A model generated the notes under the pieces. It was not told where the DNA came from. It did not search any database and worked only from the letters and a program-made list of their open reading frames with translations. A stretch of 57,346 nt of DNA from an uncultured Acidobacteriaceae bacterium (GTDB taxonomy: Bacteria; Acidobacteriota; Terriglobia; Terriglobales; Acidobacteriaceae). Below, one piece after another: positions 1-8,742 of the stretch (position 1 is the first letter of the stretch; each line of letters starts with the position of its first letter). The DNA lies in assembly GCA_903904755.1 (NCBI GenBank), contig CAIVDV010000062.1, forward strand, positions 1-57,346. The letters run 5' to 3'. The translations under genes were made by a program, and so were the position numbers.

Positions 1-365
1 AGAACAGAAGCAGATTCCCTTCGGGAATGACAAACATAAAGGCAAGTGCAAGAGCAAAGGCAGAAGCAAGAACAGAAGCAGATTCCCTTCGGGAATGACA
101 AACATAAAGGCAACTGCAAAAGCAAAGGCAGAAGCAAGAACAGAAGCAGATTCCCTTCGGGAATGACAAACATAAAGGCAACTGCAAGAGCAAAGGCAAA
201 GGCAAGAACAGAAGCAGATTCCCTGCGGGAATGACAACAAGAAGGCAAAGGCAACTGCAAAAGCAAAGGCAGAAGCAAGAACAGAAGCAAGAACAGAAGC
301 AGATTCCCTTCGGGAATGACAACAAGAAGGCAAAGGCAACTGCAAGAGCAAAGGCAAAGGCAAGA
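1..365. repeat. 68-bp-period tandem repeat with hairpin core
   Basis: Units begin at 1, 69 and 137, each exactly 68 bp, then at 205. A 12-bp partial duplication lies at 278-289 and a further unit begins at 290. Every unit contains the perfect stem ATTCCC-TTC-GGGAAT (the unit at 205 has TGC in the loop). The rest is a purine-rich spacer built from AAGGCA/AGCAAAGGCA words. The short reading frames across it are low-complexity Q/K/R-rich by-products of the repeat. From 205 the unit carries an AACAAGAAGGCAAAGG variant. This resembles dispersed intergenic repeats common in Terriglobia (recollection, not searched). Confidence 0.85.
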
Positions 366-527
366 GCAGGGGTGGGGTTTGTTTTTCCCACCTTTCCAGA
401 AGAAGGAAGGGTAGGGCACTCAGATTGGTTCAGGGGCTGAAGGTGCGTTGCCGGCCTGGGGTGGTTATTCGCGGAGTGGGCTGTGGGGCAAGTGGCGGTG
501 TAGAGTGGTGGGGTTGGGAGGTGAGGG

Positions 528-1658
528 ATGCGGATGGGATGGATGGTTAGGGTGTTGGCGGGTGTGTTGTTTGGGATGGGGATGGTGGGGCTGGCGCAGG
601 GGACGGGAGTGCCGAATGCGGTTGGGCAGAAGGGGCCGGTGCGGGTGGCGGTGGTGGGGCTGGTGCATGACCACGCGCTGGGGTTGTTTGGGGCGTTGAA
701 GGCGAACAAGGATGTGGTGCTGGTGGGGGTTGCGGAGGCGAATAAGGAGCTGGTGGCGCGTTATGAGAAGCGGTTTGGGCTGGATGCGGGGCTGTTTTAT
801 GGGGAGCTGGGGCGGATGCTGGAGGCGACGAAGCCGGATGCGGTGCTGGTGTATACGTCGATTGCCGACCACCGGAAGGTGATTGAGGCGGCGGCGGAGC
901 GGGGGATTGCGGCGATGGTGGAGAAGCCGCTGGCGACGACGGTGGCCGATGCGGAGGCGATTGCGGCCACGGCGAGGAAGCACCATGTGGCGGTGGTGGT
1001 GAACTACGAGACGACCTGGTATGCGAGCAATGCGGAGGCGATACGGATGGCGCGTGCGGGGCGGCTGGGGGAGATTCGGCGGGTGGTGGTGCATGACGGG
1101 CACGAGGGGCCGAAGGAGATTGGGGTGAGCGGGGAGTTTCTGGGTTGGTTGACGGACCCGGAGGCGAATGGCGGGGGATCACTGTTTGATTTTGGGTGCT
1201 ACGGGGCGGATCTGATGACGGTGCTGATGGGTGGAGCGGTGCCGGAGAGCGTGACGGCGGTGACGATGACGGACAAGCCGGGGATTTACCCGAAGGTGGA
1301 TGACGACGCGACGGTGATTGTGCGGTATCAGGGTGCTCAGGCGGTGTTGCAGCCGAGCTGGAACTGGCCGTTTAGCCGGAAGGACATGGAGGTGTATGGG
1401 GCGACGGGGTATGCGGTGACGGAGGCGCAGAGCGGGCTGCGGGTGCGGCTGGCGGGGGAAGCTGGAGAGCGGCGGGTGGAGGCGCCGGCGCTGGCGGGGA
1501 CGGATAGGGATTCGCTGGATTACCTGGTGGGGGTGCTGCGGGGAGAGGTGAAGTCGGAGGGGGATTTGGGGGCGCTGGATACGAATGTGGTGGTGGTGAA
1601 GATATTGGCGGCGGCGCGGGAGAGTGCGCGGACGGGGAGGACGGTGGGGGTGAGGTAG
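528..1658 (+). CDS. Exported Gfo/Idh/MocA-family oxidoreductase
   Basis: A 376-residue protein with an N-terminal hydrophobic leader (about residues 5-25, ending near ALAQG-type sequence), so probably exported. It then has a Rossmann fold starting with VRVAVVGLVHDH and the family EKP motif (VEKPLATT, about residue 140). These are the nucleotide-binding half and hinge lysine of NAD(P)-dependent sugar or cyclitol dehydrogenases. The C-terminal alpha/beta domain (GSLFDFGCYGADLM) is typical of the family. The start is supported by GGAGG six bases upstream of ATG 528. Substrate cannot be read from the sequence. It stands alone, with the next gene on the opposite strand. The G-rich codon use gives long antisense shadow frames. 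Confidence 0.85.
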   Translation: MRMGWMVRVLAGVLFGMGMVGLAQGTGVPNAVGQKGPVRVAVVGLVHDHALGLFGALKANKDVVLVGVAEANKELVARYEKRFGLDAGLFYGELGRMLEATKPDAVLVYTSIADHRKVIEAAAERGIAAMVEKPLATTVADAEAIAATARKHHVAVVVNYETTWYASNAEAIRMARAGRLGEIRRVVVHDGHEGPKEIGVSGEFLGWLTDPEANGGGSLFDFGCYGADLMTVLMGGAVPESVTAVTMTDKPGIYPKVDDDATVIVRYQGAQAVLQPSWNWPFSRKDMEVYGATGYAVTEAQSGLRVRLAGEAGERRVEAPALAGTDRDSLDYLVGVLRGEVKSEGDLGALDTNVVVVKILAAARESARTGRTVGVR

Positions 1659-1667
1659 GGCAGGGGT

Positions 1668-1694
1668 GTTAGCGGGGCTAGCGGAGTTAGGGGT
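1668..1694. repeat. 9-nt tandem array GYTAGCGGR (copy 1)
   Basis: Three consecutive 9-mers, GTTAGCGGG, GCTAGCGGA and GTTAGGGGT. They lie just after the stop codon of the preceding oxidoreductase gene. A related array is at 3342-3377 on the other side of the next gene. Confidence 0.6.
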
Positions 1695-1845
1695 TCGAGC
1701 TGCGCTCGAATGTGATGTGCGGTCGGGAGATTTGTGGTTCCCCGGTCTCAGAGTCGAGACCGGGGGCATCCGGAGGGTTGTTGGGTTTGTGCGGGAAACG
1801 CAGGTCCTTCGACTCGCTGCGCTCGCTCAGGATGACCCATCTTTT
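1694..1845. repeat. REP-like intergenic cluster with two hairpins
   Basis: A hairpin TTCGAG-CTGCG-CTCGAA occupies 1694-1710. A 10-bp perfect stem CCCCGGTCTC/GAGACCGGGG with a 6-nt loop occupies 1740-1765. A REP-type stretch, GGTCCTTCGACTCGCTGCGC followed by TCGCTCAGGATGAC, occupies about 1802-1836 and ends near a T-run. The cluster sits between convergent genes (stops at 1658 and 1854), so it may also end transcription from both sides. Confidence 0.6.
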
Positions 1846-1853
1846 TTGCTGGG

Positions 1854-3209
1854 TTAGACGATCTTCATGTTGATGGGGTCCCAGTGGATGACGGAGTCCT
1901 TTTCGTAGCTGACGTTGGCGAGGAGGGCAGCGCCGGCGGCGCGGAATCCGAAGACGGCGTCTTCGACGACGGGTTTGCGGCTGCGGACTGACGAGAAGAA
2001 GTTGTGGAAGTGGTCGTAGGAGTCGGAGTAGCCCTCGGGAGCGACGAACTTCTGGTACTGGGCCTGGGGTTCGCCGGTGGGGTGCTGGCGGGGGTACTTT
2101 TTGTCGTGTTCTTCGCGGAGCTGGGTTTGCATGGCTTCGGTGTAGGTGCCGATGACGAGGCCGGGGTCCTGCTCGTGGGGGACGCGGGTGACGATGACGG
2201 AGTTGCCTGCGATTTCAAGCTGTCCCTCGTCGCCGGAGAAGAGGAAGCCTTCGGATTCTTCGCCGCCGTCGACGAAGTTGACGCGGAGGCTGAGGTTGAA
2301 TCCCTCGGGGTAGTCAAAGAGTGCGAGCATGACGTCGGGGGCGTCGCGGCCGTCGTTCCAGAAGCGGAGTCCGGCGGTGGAGACGGCGCGGGTTGGGCCT
2401 TTGGAGCCGGTGCAGAAGTGGGTTCCGGAGAAGAGGTGGACGAAGAGGTCGCCGGCGACGCCGGTGCCGTAGTCCTTCCACTTGCGCCACTGGAAGAATT
2501 TTTCGGGGTTGAAGGCGATTTTGGGGGCGGTGCCGAGGAAGCGCGGCCAGTCGCAGGTGGATTCGGAGGCGTCGGCGGGGACGGTGTAATTCCATGCGCC
2601 CATGGAGGAGTTGCGGTCCCAGCGGGCGGAGACGAGGTTGACCTTGCCGATGGCGCCGGAAGCGAGGAGGTCGCGGGCCTTGGCGTAGACGATGGAGGAG
2701 ACGCGCTGGCTGCCGACCTGGAGGATGCGGTTGGTTTTTTGGGCGGTGGCGATGATTTCGGGGCCGTCGGCGTGGATGTGGACCATGGGCTTTTCGAGGT
2801 AGACGTCTTTGCCGGCGTTCATGGCGTCGACGGCGGCCTGCTTGTGCCAGTGGTCAGGGGTGGCGATGATGACGGCGTCGATGTCTTTGCGGGAGAGGAT
2901 TTCCTCGTAGTGTTTGGTGGTCTGGAGGTCGGAACCCCAGAGCTCTTTGGCGTGGTCGAGGCGGCCCTGGTAGCAGTCGGCGACGGCGAGGAGCTTGACG
3001 CCGGGGACCTGGAGGGCGACTTTGGTATCTCCCTGTCCCTGGATGCCGGCGCCGATGAGGGCGACCTGGATGTGGTCGTTGGCGGCGACTGGCTTGTCCT
3101 GCGCAGAGAGGAGGGATTCCGGCAGGGAGAGGGCCTGGATGTGTCGGGAGGCGGCCGAGGCAGCTGCGGTGACGGAGGCGGCCTTGAGGAAATTGCGGCG
3201 ATTGAACAT
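1854..3209 (-). CDS. Tat-exported Gfo/Idh/MocA-family oxidoreductase
   Basis: A 451-residue protein. The start at 3209 is chosen over an upstream in-frame ATG because it has an AAAGGG ribosome site and begins with a twin-arginine leader (MFNRRNFLKAASV). The Rossmann motif is VALIGAGIQGQG, about residues 48-59. The hinge motif is LEKPM, and DHWHKQAAVDAM precedes it. The C-terminal domain contains VAGDLFVHLFSGTHF, probably reading the metal- or substrate-binding region. The protein likely acts folded in the periplasm with a bound nucleotide, as other Tat-dependent members such as glucose-fructose oxidoreductase do. Substrate is unknown. It is transcribed toward the REP cluster. Confidence 0.85.
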   Translation of the reverse strand: MFNRRNFLKAASVTAAASAASRHIQALSLPESLLSAQDKPVAANDHIQVALIGAGIQGQGDTKVALQVPGVKLLAVADCYQGRLDHAKELWGSDLQTTKHYEEILSRKDIDAVIIATPDHWHKQAAVDAMNAGKDVYLEKPMVHIHADGPEIIATAQKTNRILQVGSQRVSSIVYAKARDLLASGAIGKVNLVSARWDRNSSMGAWNYTVPADASESTCDWPRFLGTAPKIAFNPEKFFQWRKWKDYGTGVAGDLFVHLFSGTHFCTGSKGPTRAVSTAGLRFWNDGRDAPDVMLALFDYPEGFNLSLRVNFVDGGEESEGFLFSGDEGQLEIAGNSVIVTRVPHEQDPGLVIGTYTEAMQTQLREEHDKKYPRQHPTGEPQAQYQKFVAPEGYSDSYDHFHNFFSSVRSRKPVVEDAVFGFRAAGAALLANVSYEKDSVIHWDPINMKIV

Positions 3210-3341
3210 GGTGGATTGCCCTTTCTGAGACGTGAGTTCGGATGGGTCGGGGTTTCCCGATTTCGCTGCGCAAATCGATTGCGTGGACGGCGAAGGGAAA
3301 CGATAGCGGATTGGGCGGGGATTTGTCAGCAAAGGAGCGGA

Positions 3342-3377
3342 GGCAGCGGGGTTAGCGGAGCTGGCGGCGCTAGTGGT
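3342..3377. repeat. 9-nt tandem array GYTAGCGGR (copy 2)
   Basis: Four consecutive 9-mers: GGCAGCGGG, GTTAGCGGA, GCTGGCGGC and GCTAGTGGT. The array overlaps the last codons and stop of the glycosidase-like gene (stop at 3370-3372, minus strand). It mirrors the array at 1668-1694. Confidence 0.55.
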
Positions 3378-5286
3378 TGGTGCAGGAGAGTTGGCAGATG
3401 GCGTGGGCGAGGTATCCGGCGGCGGTGGCGAAGGCGCGGCCAGCCTGGTCCATACGGGCGGTGTCTGCGCTGACGCCTTCGGTGATGATGCCGCCATCCC
3501 AGTTGGAGGCGCGGAGGATTTTGAGGGCCTGGTCGCGGCCAGCGGTGAGGCTCATGTGGTCGGCGATGCCCCAGGAGGTGGTGAAGGGGAGGCGGTAGGA
3601 GCCGGGGAGGCCGTAGGGTTTGTCGGCGTAGGCCCACGGGTAGGCGGGGGAGTGGAGCCAGGCGTATGTGGCGTGGAAGACGGGGTCGGACTCGGGGAGG
3701 AAGCCGAGGGCGGGAAGGCGGAGGAGGGAGCCGGGGGGAATCTCAGTGAAGGCGTAGTGGGTGCCGTCCGTGGCGGAGGCGAAGATAGGGGTGGTTGCGC
3801 CGGGAGGGGTGGCGATGGAGTGGGCGAGGATGGCGGCGTGGAGGGAGGTGGCGCGCTGGGTCATCTGCTGGGCGGATTTGGGGTCCTGGAGGGCGGAGTA
3901 GATATCGGCGAGGCCGAGGAGGGCGCGCCAGACGAGGACGTTGTCGCAGGTGAGGAAGGGGAGGATCTGGAACTCGTCCTGGGAGTCCTGGAGGGAGGAG
4001 TAGAGGCCGGTGGTTTCGTCGAAGCGGCCGAGGAGGCGGTCGCGGAGGAGATTGATGGCGGGCTGATGGGCTGCCAGGAAGGCGGTGTCGTGGGTGGCCG
4101 CGTTGTAGGCGGCGAGGGCGACGACGGGGGCGGCAGCTTCATCGAGCTGGAAGCCGTCTTCGAGGACTCCGCCGCCGAGGAAGCGGGAGTGGGTGCCGGT
4201 GTTGCGGAGCTGGGTGGTGAGGGCGTAGTTGAGGGCCTCGCGGGCGAAGGGTTTATCGATATCGAGGAGTGCGGGGAAGCTCCAGAGCATGGCGTCGCGG
4301 TCCCAGTAGGCTGCGGAGACGTAGTAGCGGGGGGAGCGGGAGGTGACGCCGACGAGCTCTTCGGTGTCGAGGGTGCGGCCCCAGGCGTAGAGCTGGGTGA
4401 AGAGAAAGTTGCGGTTCATGAGGAGGTCGAGTTCGGGCTGGCCGGTGGTGCGTGTTCGGGCACGGCACCAGGCGGCGGCTTTCAGGATGGTGGCGTCGGG
4501 GCCGTCGCGGTCGAGGAGTTCGCGGAGGGCGCGGGCAGCGTGGGCAGCGGCGAATTCTTCGACACCGACACCGAGGACGAAGAGTGCCTGGGTGGATTCG
4601 CCGGGGGCGAGGGTGGCGGCGTGGCGAATGTTGGTGGCGGGGGAGGGGGAGAGTGGGGGCATGGTGGTATCGGCGGTGGAGCCGGGGTGGATGATGGCGA
4701 AGGAGAAGTCAGTGTCGGAGGTGAGGAAGCTGAAGGCTTCCCCGGGGGAGACCCAGGGGGCCTGGCTGACGGTGCGGTCGCCGCGGAGGGGAACTGGGAC
4801 GTAGGTGACACGGCTGAGGGAGCCGAAGCTGGCGCGGAGGCCGAGGGTGACGGGGATGGGGCGGGTGGAGTGGTTGTGGAGGGTGAGGCGGAGGAAGGCA
4901 CCGCGGGAACCGGAGGGGGCGCACCAGGTGAGGGTGGCGTCGAGGTCGGGGAGGGCGAGGATTGCGGTGGGGATCCAGTAGGCGTTGAGGGACCAGGAGG
5001 GGTTGTGGAAGGGGAGTGGCTGGTTGTCGGCCTCGAAATAGGGCTGGAGGGCGGGGGAACCCTGGTCGCCGGCGACCTGGAGGAGGCCGCGGTGGTTCAT
5101 GGAGAGGACGTTGAAGGTGGTGAGGGCACCGTCAGAGGCGCGGATGTCGGGGAGGGAGAGCCACTCGTTACCTGTTGGGATGACATCGTCGGAGGCGAGG
5201 TGGAGTGCCTGGGGGTGGGCGACGGGAAGGGCGATGGCAAGGAGGAGGAAAAGGGCGGCGAAGCGGAAGGAATGGAGGAGCTTCAT
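3370..5286 (-). CDS. Secreted six-hairpin glycosidase-like protein
   Basis: A 638-residue protein with a clear signal peptide (MKLLHSFRFAALFLLLAIAL, cleavage near AHPQA). An N-terminal beta-rich region of about 250 residues is followed by an alpha-helical region with YYVSAAYWDRDAMLW (about residues 320-335), GVLEDGFQLDEAAAPVVALA (about 370-390) and LPFTTSWGIADHMSL near the end. Aromatic-acidic repeats in helical hairpins are the layout of (alpha/alpha)6 glycosidases such as the GH15, GH63 or GH78 types. I cannot assign a family. WDRD and DE are the likeliest acidic catalytic sites (inference). A GAGG ribosome site precedes ATG 5286. The next minus-strand gene downstream (3209) is about 160 bases away. 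Confidence 0.6.
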   Translation of the reverse strand: MKLLHSFRFAALFLLLAIALPVAHPQALHLASDDVIPTGNEWLSLPDIRASDGALTTFNVLSMNHRGLLQVAGDQGSPALQPYFEADNQPLPFHNPSWSLNAYWIPTAILALPDLDATLTWCAPSGSRGAFLRLTLHNHSTRPIPVTLGLRASFGSLSRVTYVPVPLRGDRTVSQAPWVSPGEAFSFLTSDTDFSFAIIHPGSTADTTMPPLSPSPATNIRHAATLAPGESTQALFVLGVGVEEFAAAHAARALRELLDRDGPDATILKAAAWCRARTRTTGQPELDLLMNRNFLFTQLYAWGRTLDTEELVGVTSRSPRYYVSAAYWDRDAMLWSFPALLDIDKPFAREALNYALTTQLRNTGTHSRFLGGGVLEDGFQLDEAAAPVVALAAYNAATHDTAFLAAHQPAINLLRDRLLGRFDETTGLYSSLQDSQDEFQILPFLTCDNVLVWRALLGLADIYSALQDPKSAQQMTQRATSLHAAILAHSIATPPGATTPIFASATDGTHYAFTEIPPGSLLRLPALGFLPESDPVFHATYAWLHSPAYPWAYADKPYGLPGSYRLPFTTSWGIADHMSLTAGRDQALKILRASNWDGGIITEGVSADTARMDQAGRAFATAAGYLAHAICQLSCTNH

Positions 5287-5476
5287 GACATAACCTCACG
5301 GAGGCCGGGCGTTTGAGGATGGGCAGATTGGGGGCGCGGCTTCCGGGGCCATTCGAGCACCTGGGTTTGGGAGGTGTCAAGGCAACCGGGCCAGGTGCGG
5401 CTCATCTAAAATGGAGGAGCAGGCGTTGTTGCGTGAGGACGACCGCACGGCCTGGACCCAGAATCAATGAGGAGTT

Positions 5477-7351
5477 ATGGAATCGATGCAGAATCGTGAG
5501 TTTCAGACAGAAGTAAGCCAGTTGTTGCATTTGATCATTCATTCGCTGTACTCGCACCCGGAGATTTTTCTGCGGGAGCTGATTTCGAATTCGAGTGATG
5601 CGCTGGACAAGCTGCGGCATTTGACGCTGACGGAGGATGGGTTCAAGGGGTTGGCGTTTGAGCCGCGGATTGATTTGACGCTGGATGAAGAGGCGCAGAC
5701 GCTGACGATTGCCGATACGGGCATCGGGATGAATGAGGAGGATCTGGTTTCGCACCTGGGCACGATTGCACGGTCGGGGACGAAGAGCTTCTTGAATCAT
5801 TTGAGCGGCGATGCGAAGAAGGACTCGAACCTGATTGGGCAGTTTGGCGTGGGATTTTACAGCGCGTTTATGGTGGCGGACCGGGTGGAGGTGATTTCGC
5901 GCAAGGCAGGCGAGGAGCAGGCGTGCCGGTGGGAGAGCGACGGGAAGACCGGCTACACGGTGGATGCGGCGGAGCGCGAGCAGGCGGGCACGACGGTGAT
6001 TGTGCATTTGAACGAGGAAGGCAAGCAGTACGCGAACAACTGGCGGCTGCAGGAGATTGTGAAGAAGTACTCGAACCACATAGCGTTTCCGATTTTCCTG
6101 ACGTATGACAAGAGCGAGTGGAATGCGGAGGAGGAGAAGCAAGAGAAGACGCGGGTGACCGAGCAGGTGAATGCGGCGAGCGCGCTGTGGCGTCGGCCGA
6201 AGAGTGAGCTGACGGACGAAGACTACAAGGAGATGTACAAGGGGATTTCGGGGGATTTTGAGGACCCGCTTTTCTGGTTCCACACGAAGGCGGAGGGTTC
6301 GCTGGAGTACACGACGCTGTTCTTTATCCCGAGCAAGGCACCGCTGGATTTGTACCAGAGCGACTACCAGGGCGGAGTGAAGTTGTATGTGAAGCGGGTG
6401 TTCATTCTGGATGACTCGCGGGAGCTGCTGCCGCAGTATCTTCGGTTTGTGAAGGGGATTATTGATTCCGAAGATTTACCGCTGAATGTGAGCCGGGAGA
6501 TATTGCAGCAGAACAGGGTGTTGCAGAGCATTCGCACGGCGAGCGTGAAGAAGATACTGAGCGAACTGAAGACGCAGGCGGTGAACCAGCCGGAGAAGTA
6601 CGCGCAGTTTATTGCGGAGTTCAACCGGCCACTGAAGGAAGGGCTGTACGGGGACTTTGCGAACCGGGAGACGCTGCTGGAGCTGATTCGGGTGAAGTCG
6701 AGCCTGGTGGACGGGGTGACGAGCCTGGCAGAGGCGAAGGCGCGGATGCGGGAAGGGCAGAAGGCGCTGTACTACATCACGGGCGGCAAGGAGCAGTTGC
6801 TGCGGAATTCGCCGCTGCTGGAGGTGTATCGGAAGAAGGGCATTGAGGTGCTGATTCTGGACGATGACATCGACGAGATTGTGTTTGGCACGATTGCTGC
6901 GTATGGCGAGACGGCGCTGAAGAGCGTGAACAATGCGGGCGCGGCGGAAGAGCTGAAGGACGAGAGTGATGCGCCGAAGAGCGAGGGGTTGGAGCCGCTG
7001 CTGGCGCGGATTCGCGGGATCCTGGGCGACCGGGTGAAGGACGTGCGGGCGAGCGTGCGGTTGGCGGACAGCCCGAGTTGCATTGTGCGGGACGAGGATG
7101 CGCCATCCTTGCAGATGCAGCAGATGATGCGGGCGATGGGGCAGGCGAATGTGCCGGAGGTGAAGCCGACGCTGGAGATTAATCCGGATCACGCGATTGT
7201 GAAGAAGCTGGAAGCGCGTGCGGAGGATGAGTTGATGGTGGATGCGGCGTGGCTGCTGCTGGACCAGGCGCTGCTGCTGGAGGGGATTCCGCTGGAGAAT
7301 CCTGGGGAGTTTGTGCAGCGGCTGAACCGGGTGCTGGGGCAGACGGTTTAG
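5477..7351 (+). CDS. htpG: Molecular chaperone HtpG (Hsp90)
   Basis: A 624-residue protein, the usual HtpG length. The N-terminal GHKL ATPase carries LRELISNSSDALDKLRHL (about residues 30-47), the nucleotide-site DTGIGM (about 82) and GQFGVGFYSAFMVADRV (about 118-134). The middle domain has LYVKRVFILDD and PLNVSREILQQN, and a C-terminal dimerisation domain follows. It is an ATP-dependent cytoplasmic chaperone. A second ATG at 5486 gives MQNREFQTEV and sits 11 bases after GGAG (5471-5474), better placed than ATG 5477. The true start may therefore be 5486. It is a housekeeping gene with no evident tie to the carbohydrate genes around it. Confidence 0.97.
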   Translation: MESMQNREFQTEVSQLLHLIIHSLYSHPEIFLRELISNSSDALDKLRHLTLTEDGFKGLAFEPRIDLTLDEEAQTLTIADTGIGMNEEDLVSHLGTIARSGTKSFLNHLSGDAKKDSNLIGQFGVGFYSAFMVADRVEVISRKAGEEQACRWESDGKTGYTVDAAEREQAGTTVIVHLNEEGKQYANNWRLQEIVKKYSNHIAFPIFLTYDKSEWNAEEEKQEKTRVTEQVNAASALWRRPKSELTDEDYKEMYKGISGDFEDPLFWFHTKAEGSLEYTTLFFIPSKAPLDLYQSDYQGGVKLYVKRVFILDDSRELLPQYLRFVKGIIDSEDLPLNVSREILQQNRVLQSIRTASVKKILSELKTQAVNQPEKYAQFIAEFNRPLKEGLYGDFANRETLLELIRVKSSLVDGVTSLAEAKARMREGQKALYYITGGKEQLLRNSPLLEVYRKKGIEVLILDDDIDEIVFGTIAAYGETALKSVNNAGAAEELKDESDAPKSEGLEPLLARIRGILGDRVKDVRASVRLADSPSCIVRDEDAPSLQMQQMMRAMGQANVPEVKPTLEINPDHAIVKKLEARAEDELMVDAAWLLLDQALLLEGIPLENPGEFVQRLNRVLGQTV

Positions 7352-7391
7352 CGCATTTCAGGAAATACTGTGGTTTCACAGCATCGGTTCG

Positions 7392-7421
7392 GTGTGGCCT
7401 TTTTTGATAGAAAGGCCACAC
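7392..7421. other. Hairpin downstream of htpG
   Basis: An 11-bp perfect stem GTGTGGCCTTT/AAAGGCCACAC with the 8-nt loop TTTGATAG, about 40 bases after the htpG stop. The T-run lies inside the arm and loop rather than after the stem. It is therefore a weak intrinsic terminator at best, or an RNA-stabilising hairpin. Confidence 0.4.
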
Positions 7422-7480
7422 GATCTTCTGCTGGTCGATCTACACCTTTTCCTAAAATGCTTCCAGGGGCAGATTGAGCG

Positions 7481-7524
7481 GAAAAACAGAACAGGGGGAG
7501 CCTTCGGGAGCTCCCCCTGTTCTG
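7481..7524 (-). terminator. Rho-independent terminator of cytochrome c gene
   Basis: A 15-bp perfect stem (7487-7501 with 7510-7524) has an 8-nt loop. On the minus strand it is followed by a run of five T (AAAAA at 7482-7486 on plus). It lies 21 bases past the stop of the cytochrome gene. Confidence 0.85.
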
Positions 7525-7545
7525 CTGCTGCAAAAGTGCTGGAAT

Positions 7546-7869
7546 TTATTTGATGAAGGAATGGAATACCTCAGCGGAGCCCTTGATTTCGGCTTCGGAG
7601 AGGGATGCCTTGAAGGCGGGCATTTTGCCGACGCCGTTCTTGGTGGCTTCGATCATCTCGGCCAGCGTCATTTTGGAGACGGCGGGGTCGGTGACGGGCT
7701 TGACCTTGAGGGCCTTTGCCATGCCGGTTTCAGCCAGGCCAGCAGCGCCGTGGCAATTCTGACATTTGGCCTTGTAGGTCGCCTCACCCGGTCCCTGGGC
7801 AAAGCACGTGGCGCCAGCGAGCAGAACAACTGCCGCGAGCACCGTAGAGGTACGAGCATATTTCGTCAT
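7546..7869 (-). CDS. Small exported c-type cytochrome
   Basis: A 107-residue protein. The start at 7869 is chosen because AGGAG lies seven bases upstream and the protein then begins with a signal peptide (MTKYARTSTVLAAVVLLAGA, cleavage at CFAQG). The class I haem site CQNCHG is at about residues 36-41 of the precursor. VGKMPAFKASLSEAEI supplies the distal methionine (KMP). It is a monohaem periplasmic electron carrier of the cytochrome c5/c6 size. It has its own terminator, so it is probably monocistronic. The partner oxidase or dehydrogenase is not visible nearby. Confidence 0.88.
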   Translation of the reverse strand: MTKYARTSTVLAAVVLLAGATCFAQGPGEATYKAKCQNCHGAAGLAETGMAKALKVKPVTDPAVSKMTLAEMIEATKNGVGKMPAFKASLSEAEIKGSAEVFHSFIK

Positions 7870-7980
7870 GCGGAAACTCCTAAAACTGCCGATGGCGAAT
7901 GCTAACCCGGGATGTGGGCAAAGTTCTGTAATGGGCGTCACCGTGACGTGCGATGTACGTCGCGCTGGAGGTGGCGGTGA

Positions 7981-8673
7981 TCAGCGCTGATCGCGGAGGA
8001 TGGGGCCGGAGGGCTCGATGAGGAGGAAGTCGAGGTAGGCGAGGTTGGGGCCCTTGTTGTATTTGAGGGTGATGAGATTGAGCCCGGCGTGGGTGAAGGA
8101 GATTTCGCCGACGGTGGCCTGGGTCCATTTGTGGGGGCTGCCGGTGTCTTCGGGGAGGGTGAGAGAGGCGGCTTTCTGGCCGTTGAGCCAGAGCTCGGAG
8201 TGGTTGTCGTGGCCGGCGTAGACGGTGATGATGCGGTAACGGCCGGGCTGGAGGACGCGGATGGTGTAGTTGGTCCACTCGCCGTCCTCTTCCCAGCCGA
8301 TGTAGAGCTGGTTGACTTTGGGTTCTACTTTGTTGGGGTGGTTGAAGTCGGCCCAGTCTTTGGTGAAGGAGATGTCGACGCCCTCTTGCTCGCGGAAGAA
8401 GGCGATGTATGCGGGGACGCCGGGACGCCAGTGCTGGATGGTGTGGTTGAGTGCGGAGCCGTCGTTGGTGGGTGTGGTGTCGTGGTAAGCGACGCCCTCG
8501 CCACCGAGGTCGTAGTAGGCGAGCTCGACGCGGCCGGGGATGCGCTGTGGGCCGAGGCGGTACTCCTTGTCGCGGAAGGGCTTGCCGCGATAGCCGGCGG
8601 GGATTTGGGCGGCGAGGGGCAGGGCGAAGAGGACCAGAGATACGGCGAGGGTGAGGGGCGAGAGGCGGGCCAT
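7981..8673 (-). CDS. Secreted CBM6-like carbohydrate-binding protein
   Basis: A 230-residue protein from ATG 8673, which has AGGAG six bases upstream. The leader MARLSPLTLAVSLVLFALPL ends at AAQIPAG. The body (GRVELAYYDLGGEGVAYHDT, VNQLYIGWEEDGEWTNYTIRVLQPGRYRI, FTHAGLNLITLKYNKGPNLAYLDFLLIE) follows the beta-sandwich pattern of carbohydrate-binding module family 6. That includes the GEGVAYHD start and the W-(T/N)Y segment. No catalytic domain is attached. It probably binds plant polysaccharide outside the cytoplasm. It is divergent from the propeller/TPR gene with a shared upstream palindrome at 8743-8756. Confidence 0.7.
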   Translation of the reverse strand: MARLSPLTLAVSLVLFALPLAAQIPAGYRGKPFRDKEYRLGPQRIPGRVELAYYDLGGEGVAYHDTTPTNDGSALNHTIQHWRPGVPAYIAFFREQEGVDISFTKDWADFNHPNKVEPKVNQLYIGWEEDGEWTNYTIRVLQPGRYRIITVYAGHDNHSELWLNGQKAASLTLPEDTGSPHKWTQATVGEISFTHAGLNLITLKYNKGPNLAYLDFLLIEPSGPILRDQR

Positions 8674-8742
8674 TGGGGGCTCCTTTGGGTTGGTTTGGCG
8701 GGGCGGAATTGACGCCCGGAGGCGGCTGAGCAAGTCCGGAAA

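Noticed and set aside
1-365. CRISPR array
   Set aside because: Repeats are directly contiguous with drifting, related spacers and no cas genes nearby. It is a tandem repeat.
3295-3308. LacI-type operator before the Tat-exported oxidoreductase
   Set aside because: GGGAAACGATAGCG keeps the AACG core but lacks the outer TG/CA; too weak to claim.
3373-5316. Long plus-strand open frame (647 codons) opposite the glycosidase-like gene
   Set aside because: It is the antisense of a gene with signal peptide and domain-like sequence. The translation is Gly/Glu/Val-rich low complexity caused by GC skew.
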